A DNA stretch of 64,000 nt. Origin: Diploscapter coronatus. Its lineage: Eukaryota > Nematoda > Chromadorea > Rhabditida > Rhabditidae. A program made the translations under genes and the position numbers. Each line of letters begins with the position of its first letter. The stretch's first letter is position 1. This document shows, in pieces, positions 1-11,926 of this stretch. The stretch is from positions 65,867,201-65,931,200 of the forward strand of contig OZ038422.1 of NCBI GenBank assembly GCA_964036155.1, read 5' to 3'. The notes under the pieces were generated by a model, which saw only the letters and a program-made list of their open reading frames with translations, was not told the DNA's origin and searched no databases.

Positions 1-3000
1 CTGTTGCCAGATGCATAAAATTTACTACCCATAGCTCCAAATATTTTTTATAGAATCTTTAGATGCTAACGATCATAAATTCATAAGAAAATTTGTATAA
101 TTTTGAAGTATGAGTTTTTGGGAGCCATGGCATATGATTGTTAAAGGTTCATAAGATACACTCTATAACTGGAGCGAAAAAATCAAATATGGACATATAG
201 TAAGCAAAATTAATATTTTTCATCCCTAAGATAGCCCGATTCACCAAGCATACAATACTATTTTTTCAAAAAATTTTTAGCGTAATTATGCTACATAATG
301 CTAAGATCAAACTAGAAAATTATTTTAAATTATCTGAGCTTATAGTTCACTAGTAATTAGCACACGAATAAGTGCCTCCATAATTATTCCGCATTGTAGT
401 TTGAATAAAATAACACGAGAAAAATGTTCTGAATGAGATCTGTTTTTCCGAAAATTTATATCCGGTAATCATAGGAAAAAGTAAATCAGAGTATAATTTT
501 AGCAGGAATATGGTAGCGCTGATCTAATTTAAAATAATCATGAAAACTAAAAGGAACTAGATTTTAAATATAAAAATGAAAATAATAAAATCAGAAGCAT
601 GATAAAAATCTCGTTTTTCGTAAAAAGCGCATGAATATTCTAATGGCTCATCTATTCTCAGAAAATCTCATTAGCCAAATTTTCAGGCTAAAGATTTTTT
701 CGTCGTGATATGCGATCTCTATAATTAGGCGGAAAACATCTGAAAACGTGAATATTCGCAATAAGTTCCGAGAATCAAGTTGCGAGATCGACTTTTATCT
801 ATCCTTAGTCATGTAAGCCCGAACATTTACGCTTAGGGCCTTCATTAATGGACTTCAAAGCTACAATTGACAAGTTTACACTTAATTTTTTGCAATTTGA
901 AGGCCTTGAGCGAAAATATTTCGGAAGTTCATATTCTATATGCATCAAATTTCGAATTTGGAGATTTAGGAAGTCATGACATGGAGTAAACAATCAATCA
1001 AAAAGAATGCTATTTTATTGCTAAAATTTGCTGGAACACTCGAAATTTAGAAATATCGAAAGTTGTGATAAAAAAAGAAAACAATCAGCGAAAGACATGG
1101 TATTTTATGAAATTGGAAAATTATGAAATCCTGAGCGAAAATCCGAAAAGTTTAAAGTAGCCTGCGAGTTACACTCGAGTAAAGAGAAAGTTGAAAATCG
1201 CACCCTCATTTCACATCGCTTTTCCCGAGATGTTTCAAACTTCGGACGAAAATTGACAAGAAAGATTTTTTGCGGGAAAAAACAAATCAAATTCGAAAAT
1301 GATCAATCATTTTGAGGCTTTGGGAAATTATTCCATGACCTCTTGAAGCAACTCAGATTTTTGACGGGTAGAATATAGAATTTGTTTGAAAAGCTAATCC
1401 GATCCATACCTAATCCATCATTTCTTAAAATTGAAAAGAAAATATTCAAGAGCCAAATTTTTGAATATTGAACACTTATGAAATCCAAGATCTAAAATTT
1501 ATTTTAAATAAAAAATGACCTTGTTCGCTGGCTATCAATCAAAAGTTTTTGGGATGTTCAAGCGAAAAATGGAAAGGATATTTGAACATTTCAACCCGTC
1601 AAATTGTTTGGATTGATTACTTTTCAAAACTGATCACTTAAGCGTTCAGGATCGAAAAATCGCCCCAGATTACTATATTTAAAATCTGCTCATTGAGCTT
1701 ATCAGGTGGAATAATTTTTCAAGTTACAGTATTCTTGAATTAAACGAGAAAATTTTATCTAGAGATGAGAAATCTTTACCAGATTTTTACAGATAGATTC
1801 CATCTAGTTTTGACCTTTGTTCTTAGGAAAGTAGAAGATTTTCAAATTTTAATGCTGTTATGAAAAATTTATGCCTTTCTTAGATACCAATTTCGTCACA
1901 GAGGAAATACTTTGAGCTAAAACTTCACCCTTTTTTAAATAGCGATACAAAAGACTAAACTTACAAAAAAAAATAGAAAGAAATTCGAGATCTCGAATTT
2001 AATGAGAAAAAATCCCCACGAACTCTACAAATCTTTGTTACAAAACATCCAACACCTGCTAGCCCCAAATCATGACAGAAATCTTGTTTTTCAGCATAAC
2101 AAAGTGGAACATGTGTTGGTATTTTGACTCTAAAATTTATACCTCTAATGACTGGTTGCAAATTTTTAGAACCGTTGAATCACGCATTTTTAGATTTCCG
2201 GGAATATATAAAATTGCGCAAACGGGACTGAAACGATCGAAGCTTATGCAGAGCTCAATAAAAGTTTTGTTGCGTTCGAAATTCGACACTTTTCGGTTAA
2301 AACCCGAAACTAACTATGGCGCGCAACATTCAGACAGCTCATTAAATCAAGTTAGAGCCTCAAATTAAACAGGCGGTACGAGAGTATTTACCCGTTTCAC
2401 GCAAATAATATTCTAGATGCTCAAAAGTTCAAATTCAGAAGAAACAGCACTCTATGATGAAAATACCCGCGATTGATTCGTAAAATGTAAATTTGCATAA
2501 TTTGATTGCTCGCTTCTTGGACGAATTAGATTTTAGGCACTTGAAAATCTAATTCCAACAAAAAATTTCATCCCATTATGAAAATACGCATAATTGATTC
2601 AGAATAGAACAAACTCAAGAGTTGATTTAAGAAATTTTGTGGCTCAAAGAAAATTTCGTTAGCGACGTTTCCATTGAAAGTCGGGAAGGTTCATCAAAAA
2701 TTTTCGAATAAAGAAGGCGGAAATAACATTTAGAATATGGAGATTCTGAGAAATTAGAAAAAGTTCAACAAAGGAATAGGCTTCTGAGCAGATAACTGTG
2801 ATGAGAGTTTTTCTTAGTTTTCAGCATGTTTATTTCAAGATCTAAGACTCAGATAATCCAACCTTGCCTACTTGAGCTCTTGAATTATTCAGAAGAGCAT
2901 TCCTGAAAATTAAAGAAGAGATAACAATTATTCGTGCCTCGAAAATGTAATGAATCATTATTCTAACGTGAGATTTTCGAGGAAAAATATTAAGATTACG

Positions 3001-5100
3001 TTTCATGAAAATTACATTTTAAAGAGAGATTTTTGACTTGATACGGTTTTTAAAAGTGTTGAAAGTTTTCGATGACATCAATTTATGTTCGAACGTGCCA
3101 CTTTTCTGAAATGAATTCAATCAATTGAATGATGAAAATTTGAATAAATCGATTGCTTTAATTTTGCAAGTGATAAAAATTGACACAGGATGAAAAAGTA
3201 TAAAAATCGGAATTTTCCTGAAAACTACTTCAAGTGAGTCAAGGGTGCGAATGTCGATATGACTTTGTCAATTTTTAACGAGTGCCAAATATTGCCTGAG
3301 GAAGATGAATGGTGGTCCTCAGTAAGCATGAATAAAAGATCAATCACATATAATCATCCGCATTATTCTCTTACGTCATTTAATAAAATCAACCAATTCT
3401 AGATCAGAAAATTCGAAAACAAGGATCTTCATTTCCGAGTTCATTGCAGAAAAATGGCTCACACGAAAGCAGCTTATTTGCATTTGCAAATTCATCTATT
3501 TTTATGCGGATGTTCAGTCGAGAAAACAGCAAGAAATAGTATCACTTTGTGTAAAAATAGCCAGGATAACATTTTTCTCTCTGAAAAAATAAGGAACTTT
3601 TACAAGTTCAGAAAAAATAGCTCCGAAATAGGCATTTTCCTAATTACAAATTTCACAGATCGAGAAGTTTGGCCAAAAAATTTCAAATATCCTGACCTAG
3701 CTTATATAAGACTATCCTCTATAGTTATAAGATTTTTATTCTATATTTTTGTAGAAAAACGTAACTCAAAACTCTACATAAACCGTATATCTCTAAAAAA
3801 ATAATCTGGAAAATTAGCCAAATTAAGGTGTTGTATTCATGAAATCACAAGAACTCGGAAAGTGTATGCTCTAGTCCGGAAATGTTGCAAATAAACAGGT
3901 ATAAAACATAATAAGCTCATGAACCAAAGAATCCCAAGAAAATTCGGATACAAAGATTTCCGAGAAACTTGGAAATTGAAAAATTAGCCCAAGACCCATC
4001 CCGTTCATAATTCATAGAAATGCTGGAAAATTTTTCTTAGCAGAGAGAAGTCTGAATAAACTTTCATAGATTCATCCATAGTAAAAGTAATTATTCTTGC
4101 AAAATCGGTTGTTTACATGTGAAGTTGAAAGCGATCTAAACTTTCTGTAATCCAAAATTATAACCGACTGAGTCGCTCGGCCATTCTTTCAATTCGATTT
4201 AACTTTGTGTTTCGCTCAATTATTAGAAATCATGCTAATTGGATGGCGACTTTTTTAAAGAAGTCCACAGACTCTGAATTATTCGTCTCAGCTTATGATA
4301 GATAACAGGAAAATATTTGTCCCCGGGGAAAATACGAAATAAAGAGATGGGGGGAGACTATGAAAACTGAGAGGCTCGAGAGAAATGAATGGATAAAAAC
4401 CCACTTGAGATAATGCACAAAAGATCTGCGAACCCGAAATTCGAATTCTCGGTAAGTGCATAATGTTAGCTGATTGTTTTGGAATATATACGATGTTAGC
4501 CAAAATTTTGTCATGAATAGAAGAAAGTAAGCCGTAGGATATAATTCAAGAATAAAATTTTACAGAAAAATTCAGCCATTAAAAACGTGAAAAAATTGAA
4601 ATTTTGAAAATCAATGTCAAGATATTCAAGAAAAAATCTCGAATTTTGTTTCAATATTATTATCAGCATTCCTCGACGTTAACTTTAGTAAAGAAAGTAG
4701 GTCTCAAAGCGAAATTAGAGAGAATGAAAATCGAGGAGGATTTTGTGACTCATAAAGTCGGTAACGGCTATCCTAGACTATCTTTTCCTCTCAAAAATTC
4801 GCTATTTCTTCATTTTATCATCTTTATTCTATCCAATTTCAATGCTATTATCTTTTTTAATTCTTCAAGCTCTAAAATCACGTACTATTTCGCCATTTCA
4901 AAATCTTACCCCTAAATAATTTTATATGCTATTTCCCCGTCTCAATCTTTCCGTCTCTCGATTTTAAACAGTATTTCCGAATCTCTGTCAGTTGTCGAGG
5001 CTATCTATTTTCTGTGGCCACACTGCTCCTCATTTCCTTCATCTTCCCCCTAGGTTCTTTCGGAAATCATCCGTCTTTCAGTCCAATCCCCAAGGTGTGC
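1..5100. other. Gene-poor AT-rich intergenic DNA
   Basis: I see no convincing gene in this stretch. Open frames reach about 116 codons (for example 3454-3804 plus and 4604-4915 plus). Their products are the Phe/Ile/Lys/Ser-rich peptides expected by chance in AT-rich DNA, and they lack recognisable domains or exon-like GC enrichment. Distal regulatory DNA or unrecognised noncoding RNA cannot be excluded. Confidence 0.6.
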
Positions 5101-5137
5101 TGGGCAGAAGCTGCAAATCACAACCTATCAGCCATTA

Positions 5138-5440
5138 GTCACTCACAAATTGACAGAAATCTATGGAAAACCTCTCGTCCTATGATAAAGTATAGAAAAT
5201 GCTAAATAACCTGAAATAGTTTCTTGTGGTCACTCACAAGTGACAGAAATTCAGGAAAAAGCTTTCTATCTATCTCTCTCTCTCTCTGGTGAAGAATAGG
5301 GAATTCAAATTGTTTGAGATAAAATTTTCTTGTGGTCACTCAGGATTTGACGAGCTTCGAAGAAAAATGCTTCTTCGTATTATAAAGCATATAAATTAGA
5401 AGATAGTTTGAAATGAACACTTTTCCCGTAGTGACTTTAT
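5138..5440. repeat. Degenerate tandem repeat, about three copies
   Basis: Three roughly 90-105 bp units begin with GTCACTCA-like words at about 5138, 5230 and 5335. The first two continue CACAA..TGACAGAAAT; the third is CAGGATTTGACGAG. Units 1 and 2 end with TTTCTTGTG or TTTTCTTGTG just before the next GTCACTCA. The copies are diverged and the second contains a CT microsatellite near 5273-5287. Function is unknown; it is probably an old local duplication. Confidence 0.55.
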
Positions 5441-5449
5441 CTATCAAGT

Positions 5450-6808
5450 ATTTTTCAATCAGATTTTCGAAAAGCTAGTAGAATTTCTCTCCATGAAAGG
5501 ATAGGACAATGGAGGCTAGGATGCCGAATCAATACATTTTTACTCGTGATCGTTTCAGCCATTAGCTGTGGGTTATGAGTGCTCAATGGCGATCATAACC
5601 TTTTCTTCGTCCTTTACAATTTACAATACATAATCTATCGTGATGTAATTGTTAGCCAATCGACATAGAATGAATAAGTTTTACGGGGTTGGTTAGGAAA
5701 AACGAAAGTAGTTCATAGGCTATTCAACGATAATATCGCTTTCAACTTTACTAATTTTACGATTTTTTTTCAAAACTAGATGATTTCAGAGAAAAAGATG
5801 GGAAAATTATAGAAATTAGAAAGAAAAAATCGTGTCTTTCTTCCTGCCAAAAATGAAGAGAACACCAACTAATAAAACGAATCATGAACCCATGAAGGCA
5901 AGAGCTGAGAGATAGAGCAATAAAATGGGCAGAATAGGGAAGCAGATATATTTTTCTTGAGAAAGTATAATTTACTTTGGGGAGATTTAAACGAAAAAAA
6001 CTAGACAAAGACGATTATGAATAAAAGCAAAGGACGAGACGACTAAATTAATATGTATAGTTGATGATCCCCAAGTCTATTATGGATTGTTAATATGTGT
6101 GCATGTGCAAAATAGAGAATATCTCAGCTGCATAATGGGATAGGTATGAAAAACGGATGAAATATTCCATAGTCTAATAGAATTATGTTGCAAAATGCTG
6201 CAATGCTCAACATGTTCGATGAGCCTTGTTGGACGGCTTTGTTGATGTTGATCCAATTTCTTTTTTGCAGACCATAAACAGGCACTTGAACAAATGATGA
6301 TGTGATATTCATAAATCAGACTGAGCATGTGGGGGATAAAATGAAGAACGCTGCAACTTATTTTGCAAAGCTGTAAAAGATGAAATAAATAATAATAATA
6401 ATATCGTGAACGGATCATATCTCAGGAGCTTTATAAATTAAAAATTTATTCTGAAGAAAATAAAATTGTAAATATTTTTTGCATTTTTAAAAATTTTAAA
6501 GACAACCAAATGTTATGATCATCGAATAGAAACCATATTGCTAAATATAGCGTTCCAGATGCAGCAATTAGAGATAAATTACATGTTCATCAGCTAAAAA
6601 GTAGGCTATAATTGATCTTCAGACGAACGTTCATCTAAAATCGTGGCAAAATTTTGACAAATTACGAGCGAAGATCATGATCGAGACGGTAGTTGCTATT
6701 TTCGAATAAGGAAAATGGATAGCTCACCTCATCCAAGAAATGAATAAATATTAAAAATTTTACAAAAGCATTTGAGGAATAATTGGCTAAACTCAAGATA
6801 TTCCTAAG
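5450..6808. other. Intergenic, nothing recognised
   Basis: AT-rich DNA without a supportable coding exon, RNA gene or repeat. Open frames on the minus strand (5757-6008, 6080-6418) are low-complexity and have no domain I recognise. Confidence 0.5.
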
Positions 6809-7194
6809 TTATGGTGGTGGTTGTTGGCGGCAAGCGATCGCTATAACACAATATGTTGGAATGGGACCTAATTCTGGATAGAACACCCATTGTTTGTCAG
6901 CACTGCAGAATGGCCTAGCATCATATTGCATAAAACCCCCCACGTTCCTGCAAAACACTGTTCCATGCCGTTGGAAATGTGTACAATCGTCATAACGCGC
7001 CTATAAGTCATCGAGCATCGTATCCAAAATCGACATTCAGTTGCTGTCGATTCGTCGGTGATTGTCAGACGGAGATGTGAGTGGGTGAGGCATCGTTATG
7101 TCATCTATATCAGGATCGCAATATGTTGGGGGGTAATAATAGGGCCATCCTGATCAATCTTCGTACGCTGGCATCATACATCCGTCGCACAGAT
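6809..7194 (-). pseudogene. Broken gene for a Cys-rich secreted-type protein (terminal exon remnant)
   Basis: Reading minus from a good acceptor (ATTTTAG just above 7194), one frame runs 128 codons to a TAA at 6809-6811. It is interrupted by three in-frame stops: TGA 7154-7156, TGA 7037-7039 and TAG 7001-7003. The pieces stay in one frame and look protein-like: a LCDGCMMPAYED block, a GWPYYYPPTYCDPDIDD block, then a 63-residue block starting ARYDDCTHFQRHGTVFC and ending ACRQQPPP. The last block has cysteines spaced C-X9-C-X14-C-X16-C-X6-C. I do not recognise the domain; an extracellular disulphide-bonded fold is an inference. The last block (6809-7000) could also be a genuine last exon, because TTATAG precedes it in phase. 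No frameshift is needed, which suggests recent inactivation by point mutation. Confidence 0.5.
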
Positions 7195-7452
7195 CTAAAA
7201 TCTACACTAAACTACATATATTTCCAAATATTGTTAAAAACCGCTCTCTTGAAACGAAAAAAATCGAAGAGCAAATTTGAAGATGGAAAATGTGAGCATT
7301 GCTGATTTTTAAATGTACGTAAAGGTCATGCTTTCAATTATTGAAATTTCGTAAGATCTGTTGCGAATAGCATGTTAAATTTTAAAGCATAAAATAATCT
7401 TATTTGTCTGATTTTAAGTGATCGACCTTTGACAATTACTGGATTATTTAAT

Positions 7453-7614
7453 TTAGAAATTGTCTTTTGTCGTTGATGAGGTTTCTGTAGTTGATGTCGT
7501 GGTCGAACTTGAACTCGTTGATTCAGTCAAAGCTGAAGTGAACGGCGTAATTATTGATGCCAATGAGTTTGTGCTTGTACATTTACTGGTTGATTCGAAA
7601 AATTTTGCATTTTT
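7453..7614 (-). other. Ser/Thr-rich (mucin-like) open segment, possible exon of the same broken gene
   Basis: The minus strand is open for 53 codons between TAG (7615-7617) and TAA (7453-7455). Nearly half of the residues are Ser or Thr (blocks such as LTESTSSSSTTTSTT). This is the composition of an O-glycosylated linker and lies about 260 bp upstream of the Cys-rich remnant on the same strand. A linker followed by a Cys-rich module would make a secreted or surface protein. No clean acceptor or donor frames the segment. The opposite strand is also open here (7460-7771) and gives a Val/Asp-rich peptide, which I take to be the shadow. Confidence 0.3.
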
Positions 7615-7984
7615 CTATGATATTTTATTATACTATAAAATTGCTCATAATTTTAGTTTTATATTGGACTCTCAGCACTCATTTATCATACCGTTTCATT
7701 CTATAAAGCCAGTTTACTCACTGTATTCCGAACGACTTCATTTACACATCTTTCAGGGAGTTAGGGCTTGATCAATATCAACATTGGAAAGGGAAAAAAT
7801 CTCGAAAATTAATAGGAAAACATTTCTCTGAAAAGAATAATAAAAGCAAACCACCAATAGATCGGAAAAATGTTCCGAAAAGAAATTAGTTGACCGCTTT
7901 TTAATACAATTCTCCTTTGCATAACATTGCATCATATTCGACGTCCACGAAATTCAGAAACGAATTTTCAACAGCCACTGGCAA

Positions 7985-8069
7985 GCCGCATTAGCTCAGT
8001 GGTAGAGCGTTCGACTTTTAAAAAAACAAATACATCGAACGGTCGGGGGTTCGACACCCTCATGTGGTG
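7985..8069 (+). tRNA. tRNA-Lys (anticodon TTT) with a 13-nt intron
   Basis: The cloverleaf is complete. Acceptor arms 7985-7991 and 8062-8068 pair over 7 bp with G-U at positions 1:72 and 4:69. The D arm is GCTC/GAGC with loop AGTGGTA. The anticodon stem is TTCGA (8010-8014) with TCGAA (8035-8039). The T stem is GGGGG/CCCTC with loop TTCGACA. The internal Pol III boxes match: A box TAGCTCAGTGG and B box GGTTCGACACC. A T-run from about 8074 serves as terminator. The anticodon loop is 20 nt instead of 7, consistent with a 13-nt intron (8021-8033) after position 37. The anticodon is TTT at 8017-8019, and the discriminator base is G. The intron and two acceptor G-U pairs are unusual for a Lys tRNA, so a diverged or pseudo-tRNA is possible. 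Confidence 0.72.
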
Positions 8070-8089
8070 ATTGTATTTTTTTTTTATGA

Positions 8090-11000
8090 AAAATACAATT
8101 ATAGCTGCTCATGGCAAATTTGGGATTCAATTTGTAGTTTTTCTTTATTCTTCATTCATTTCGCAGATTCAATTCGTTTTTGATTGTGAGAAAGGTTAGG
8201 AAGAAGTAGGAGAAATTATGCGAACTGTAAACACAACAGTGGTATCATTCTCTTTGTTTATCCCTTCCAAATAGACAATTGCAATAAAATGTCTTGATCA
8301 GCCAAAACCCATCTAACTAGCATTTCTTGATTGCGTAAAATAAGAAAATTGTATCCCTCCATTTTGATATGCTAGAGTTTCTTTTCATTGAATCTGAGAA
8401 AAAGCGAGAATTTTTCGTTTTCTTCTCGCACCACTTCACACCTTTCTTTGTCCTAATTAGATCTGTTCTCTCATTTTACTGTAAACCAAGACATGCCCTC
8501 GTCTCCTTGAATTTGAGCCAAGTTAGCAATATTCCATCGATTTTTTTTCTCGAAATTTTCGCATTTTTCTTTCAAAGATTTGGAAATTTCAAATTTGAGT
8601 ACTTTCTCAATCATCTATGATGACTTAAATTTACCATTCTTTGCGACCCTTTTGCTCATTTGGGATTAATCTATTTTTCTATTTTTTTAACTTGGAAATT
8701 ATTCAAATTCAATTACAACCTTCGTCCCTTTTCTCTCTCAAGATTATTTCCATGAAGGATTGGATTCGAAAGTCAAGTTCGAGGAACAACATTGATGATT
8801 CATTGCTTTCCATCTCAAAATCCCGCTTTCTCTCAGAAATTGTCGAGCTACGTTACTTTTTCCATTGGTCATTGTTATATTCGAGAAGTCTGGATCGATT
8901 TTTTCTTAATCTTACAGTTTTCAGCTGCCCATGACTTGGTGCGATGCGAAATTGTAGAATTGTGAATTTGCAGAAATGTGTAATGTTTGTTTTAGTTCAT
9001 AGTGAAATCTCTTACTCTGCCTTCCTGACTATCAAATGCATCATGTTATAGCAGAGACGCAGAGGAAGGGGTGGCTAGAAGCAGAGTGACCATTCGACGA
9101 GATGATTCATGAAGCTGATCTGAAAGTTTAGAGCAAAGAAATAGAACAGGGATTGGAGAGACAAGAAAGATAAAGAATATGATATAGAGGTTGGAAATGA
9201 AGATAAAATAGCAAAGAGGAAAGATAAAATGAAATATCGAAGCATTTTGCACTGGTTCACAAAGTGCAGCAAGAAGAACGGCGTTCTTGTATACTGAAAT
9301 GAACTTTCAACTTTTATAAGTCGGTTTAAAAATCGCATTTTTCCCTTAAAAATAATATTACAAGTCTCAATTTTTTTCTAGCTTACTTCTATCAGTCCAT
9401 AATTGTTTCGAAGGAGAATTTGGTTAATTGAAAGTTTTATTTTATGCAAATATTGTTGAAAGAATAACTTTTTCTTCGAGCACAATATTTTGCCGAAAAG
9501 GATTCCCCTTCTTCCTTCCATGACATGATTATTTTCACGAATTTCCATCTTCCACAAAATGTGACTCATCAAAACAAATCTCCATTTTTGAGCGAAAATT
9601 TCTGCATTCATAGCTATAAAATCGACGACAGGACAGAGGTTTCATATTGCAATGCAGTCGTTTTTCAACAAATGGTCATTTCGTTATTTGTCAGAGACTT
9701 GTCACAATTTCATTGATCTTCAGCGACTAACGACAATCATTCTATTTCTAATACAAAAGGTCATAATTTTCTAATGACCTAGAAATGAGGGGCCAGACCT
9801 CATGAGATCCTTGCAATTTCATTCTTCAAAAATTGCTCATCACCCCATTTGTTCACTGATAAACAAGTCAAGTCCTAAATATAGCCGAAGGAGAATTCTT
9901 AATTTGAATTATCAATATCGAACTCCGTTCCCTGAGTTTGATTTTAAAATTACAAAAAATTTCAATTCTTTGAAGGACGTCCTTCATTTCTCACATGTTT
10001 TCTGGCATAATTTCTGCCTCTTTGTCACCTCTTTCTTTGCATTTTCGGCAACGCTTTCGGCGGCCGGCAAATAGTTTATTTTTTATGGGATGTCCCTCCT
10101 GCGAGCTTCCCTTTCTTATTTCACAGCTTTGTCTCTTTTTCTGTTTTAGAAATTGAGAGGGCTTGAAAACGAGAGAACCGAAAGAAGGAAAGTCGAATAT
10201 TCTCAATTTGATCTTTTTTCTTTCTCATTATTCTATGAGCGTTTTCCTCAGATTTCGTCTTTGTCTAAATATCTGTTTATTTGTATCCCTTCCGAAGACC
10301 TAACTATTTCTCTTACTTTTTTCTTCTCAATATCTCTTCTAAATCACTAATTGTTTCTTCATTATTTTGTCTATCCAAACTCTCTTCTAAAGCTCTTACT
10401 ATTTTCTTTTCTTCTTCTTCAACTCTCTTCAGTCTCCCTCACTGTTTCTCCATGTCTTTTCGTCTTTAATTTCGTAGAGACACACGTGTGCCTGTGTGTG
10501 TATGTGTAAAAACAGCAGTGTCAAAGAGCTTTTATTAGAGTGGCAGAGAAAAAATCGAGATCATAGAAATCAAGAGAGGGAAAAGAAAAAGAGGGGAAAA
10601 TCTAGCGGAGCCAGAAGCGTGAGACCTGTGAATGTTACTTTCTCTTTTTTTCTTCACATTTTTCCAAAATTATTTTTTGTTGGACACCTTTGGACGGGTC
10701 GTTATTTATCACCACCTGATTCTTATGATTCAAAGGCTAGATCTTCATCTCCGAAATGAAGTTGAAGTTGAGAATGAAGTCCAACAATTTTCCTTATCAT
10801 TTACTATTTTTAAAACCACTTTTCCTTTTAGGATACTATAATTATCGATGATGATGATAAAATTCAGCTCTCAATTCAGAAAATCTAAGCTTCCGCTTTA
10901 CCGAATGAACTAATTCCACGCATTTTTTTTCAGTTTAACTCCATCACCAAGTTAACTATGATATTAAGTTCAGGAAACTTTTCTAGTTCTCCATCTCCGA

Positions 11001-11155
11001 AATAGCTTTTTTCTCTTGGACAGGGTACCCCTTCTCTTTTTCCGTGCTATCATTTCAGCTTCTCATATTGCTTTGCCCCTTGTCTAACGTTTAGCATCTA
11101 ACATTGCATCATTGCTCATCCCCCTTCATTTTTCTGCAATTGTGCGTCAATATGT
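8090..11155. other. Pyrimidine-rich intergenic DNA
   Basis: The plus strand is strongly T/C-rich with long runs of TTC and CTT words. Open frames such as 8369-8620 and 9802-10074 encode Phe/Ser/Leu-rich peptides explained by this skew. There is a short GT-rich patch near 10484-10506. No exon structure or RNA gene was recognised. Confidence 0.5.
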
Positions 11156-11159
11156 CACC

Positions 11160-11740
11160 CTCCCCTTTCTGTTCACGTAACAGCTACTAAAAGCGTCGTC
11201 CCAATCAAAAACGAATTCCTAAAAATCGATTGAGATTTTCACGTTTCTCCGCCTACAATAGAGTTTTTTTTTGCAATTATGTTTGAATAGGTCGTAAATC
11301 ATCTTCTTCAATCAATGTGATTTCTCTATCGTTCAGAATAAAATGGTTTTTGTACGATCATGCTAATTTTAGAGCTGACCTTTACGAACATAAAATCGCA
11401 TTATCTTCAATTATTCATCCTCAAATATATAAAACTGAAATCATATCATGATGAAGAATTTTATCGTCTTCGAAATTTTCAAAGAACGTTATTCTGATGT
11501 TATCCATGACATTGATCAAAGACCCCATCCAATTTTCCCACACCCCTGAGCAAGAGTTTGAGAATCACTCTCCTCGCTTGGATTTGATGAATGAGAATTA
11601 ACAGATTCCAACTCGATTCTATCCGATTGATATGCGAGATGCATCTTGCCACCATCAATTCTATCAAATCTGTCACAACTATTCATTGAATCTGAAACAA
11701 CATTAACATTGCTCTGAGCAGAATATCGATTTTTATCCAT
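11160..11740 (-). other. Candidate small gene: two possible exons, unrecognised
   Basis: A minus ORF starts at ATG 11740 and encodes about 58 polar residues (MDKNRYSAQSNVNVVSD and onward, many Ser/Asp/Asn) before a possible donor after CTTGCTCAG near 11565. It could also stop at 11516 as a 74-residue protein. A second exon-like piece at about 11160-11219 follows TTTTTAG, encodes EFVFDWDDAFSSCYVNRKGR and ends at an AGG/GTGACA donor. The composition is more balanced than the surrounding chance ORFs. No domain was recognised and I could not connect further exons. Confidence 0.25.
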
Positions 11741-11926
11741 AATTTTTCACTTTTTGCCTTGATCTCCATATCACTTCTGTATCTAATCTTATTGCTCTAT
11801 TTTAAATCACAATTCCCCTTTTGAAACGTTATCTTCATATTGTCTTCATGCAAAATTTCATTATGCTAATTTCTTTGAAATATCGCGAATTTCAGATCTC
11901 AACACCAAATCTCCTCGAATCATTTG

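Noticed and set aside
7460..7771. Plus-strand ORF rich in Val and Asp
   Set aside because: It mirrors the Ser/Thr-rich minus frame, then runs into AT-rich Phe/Tyr/Ile sequence. No domain or splice evidence.
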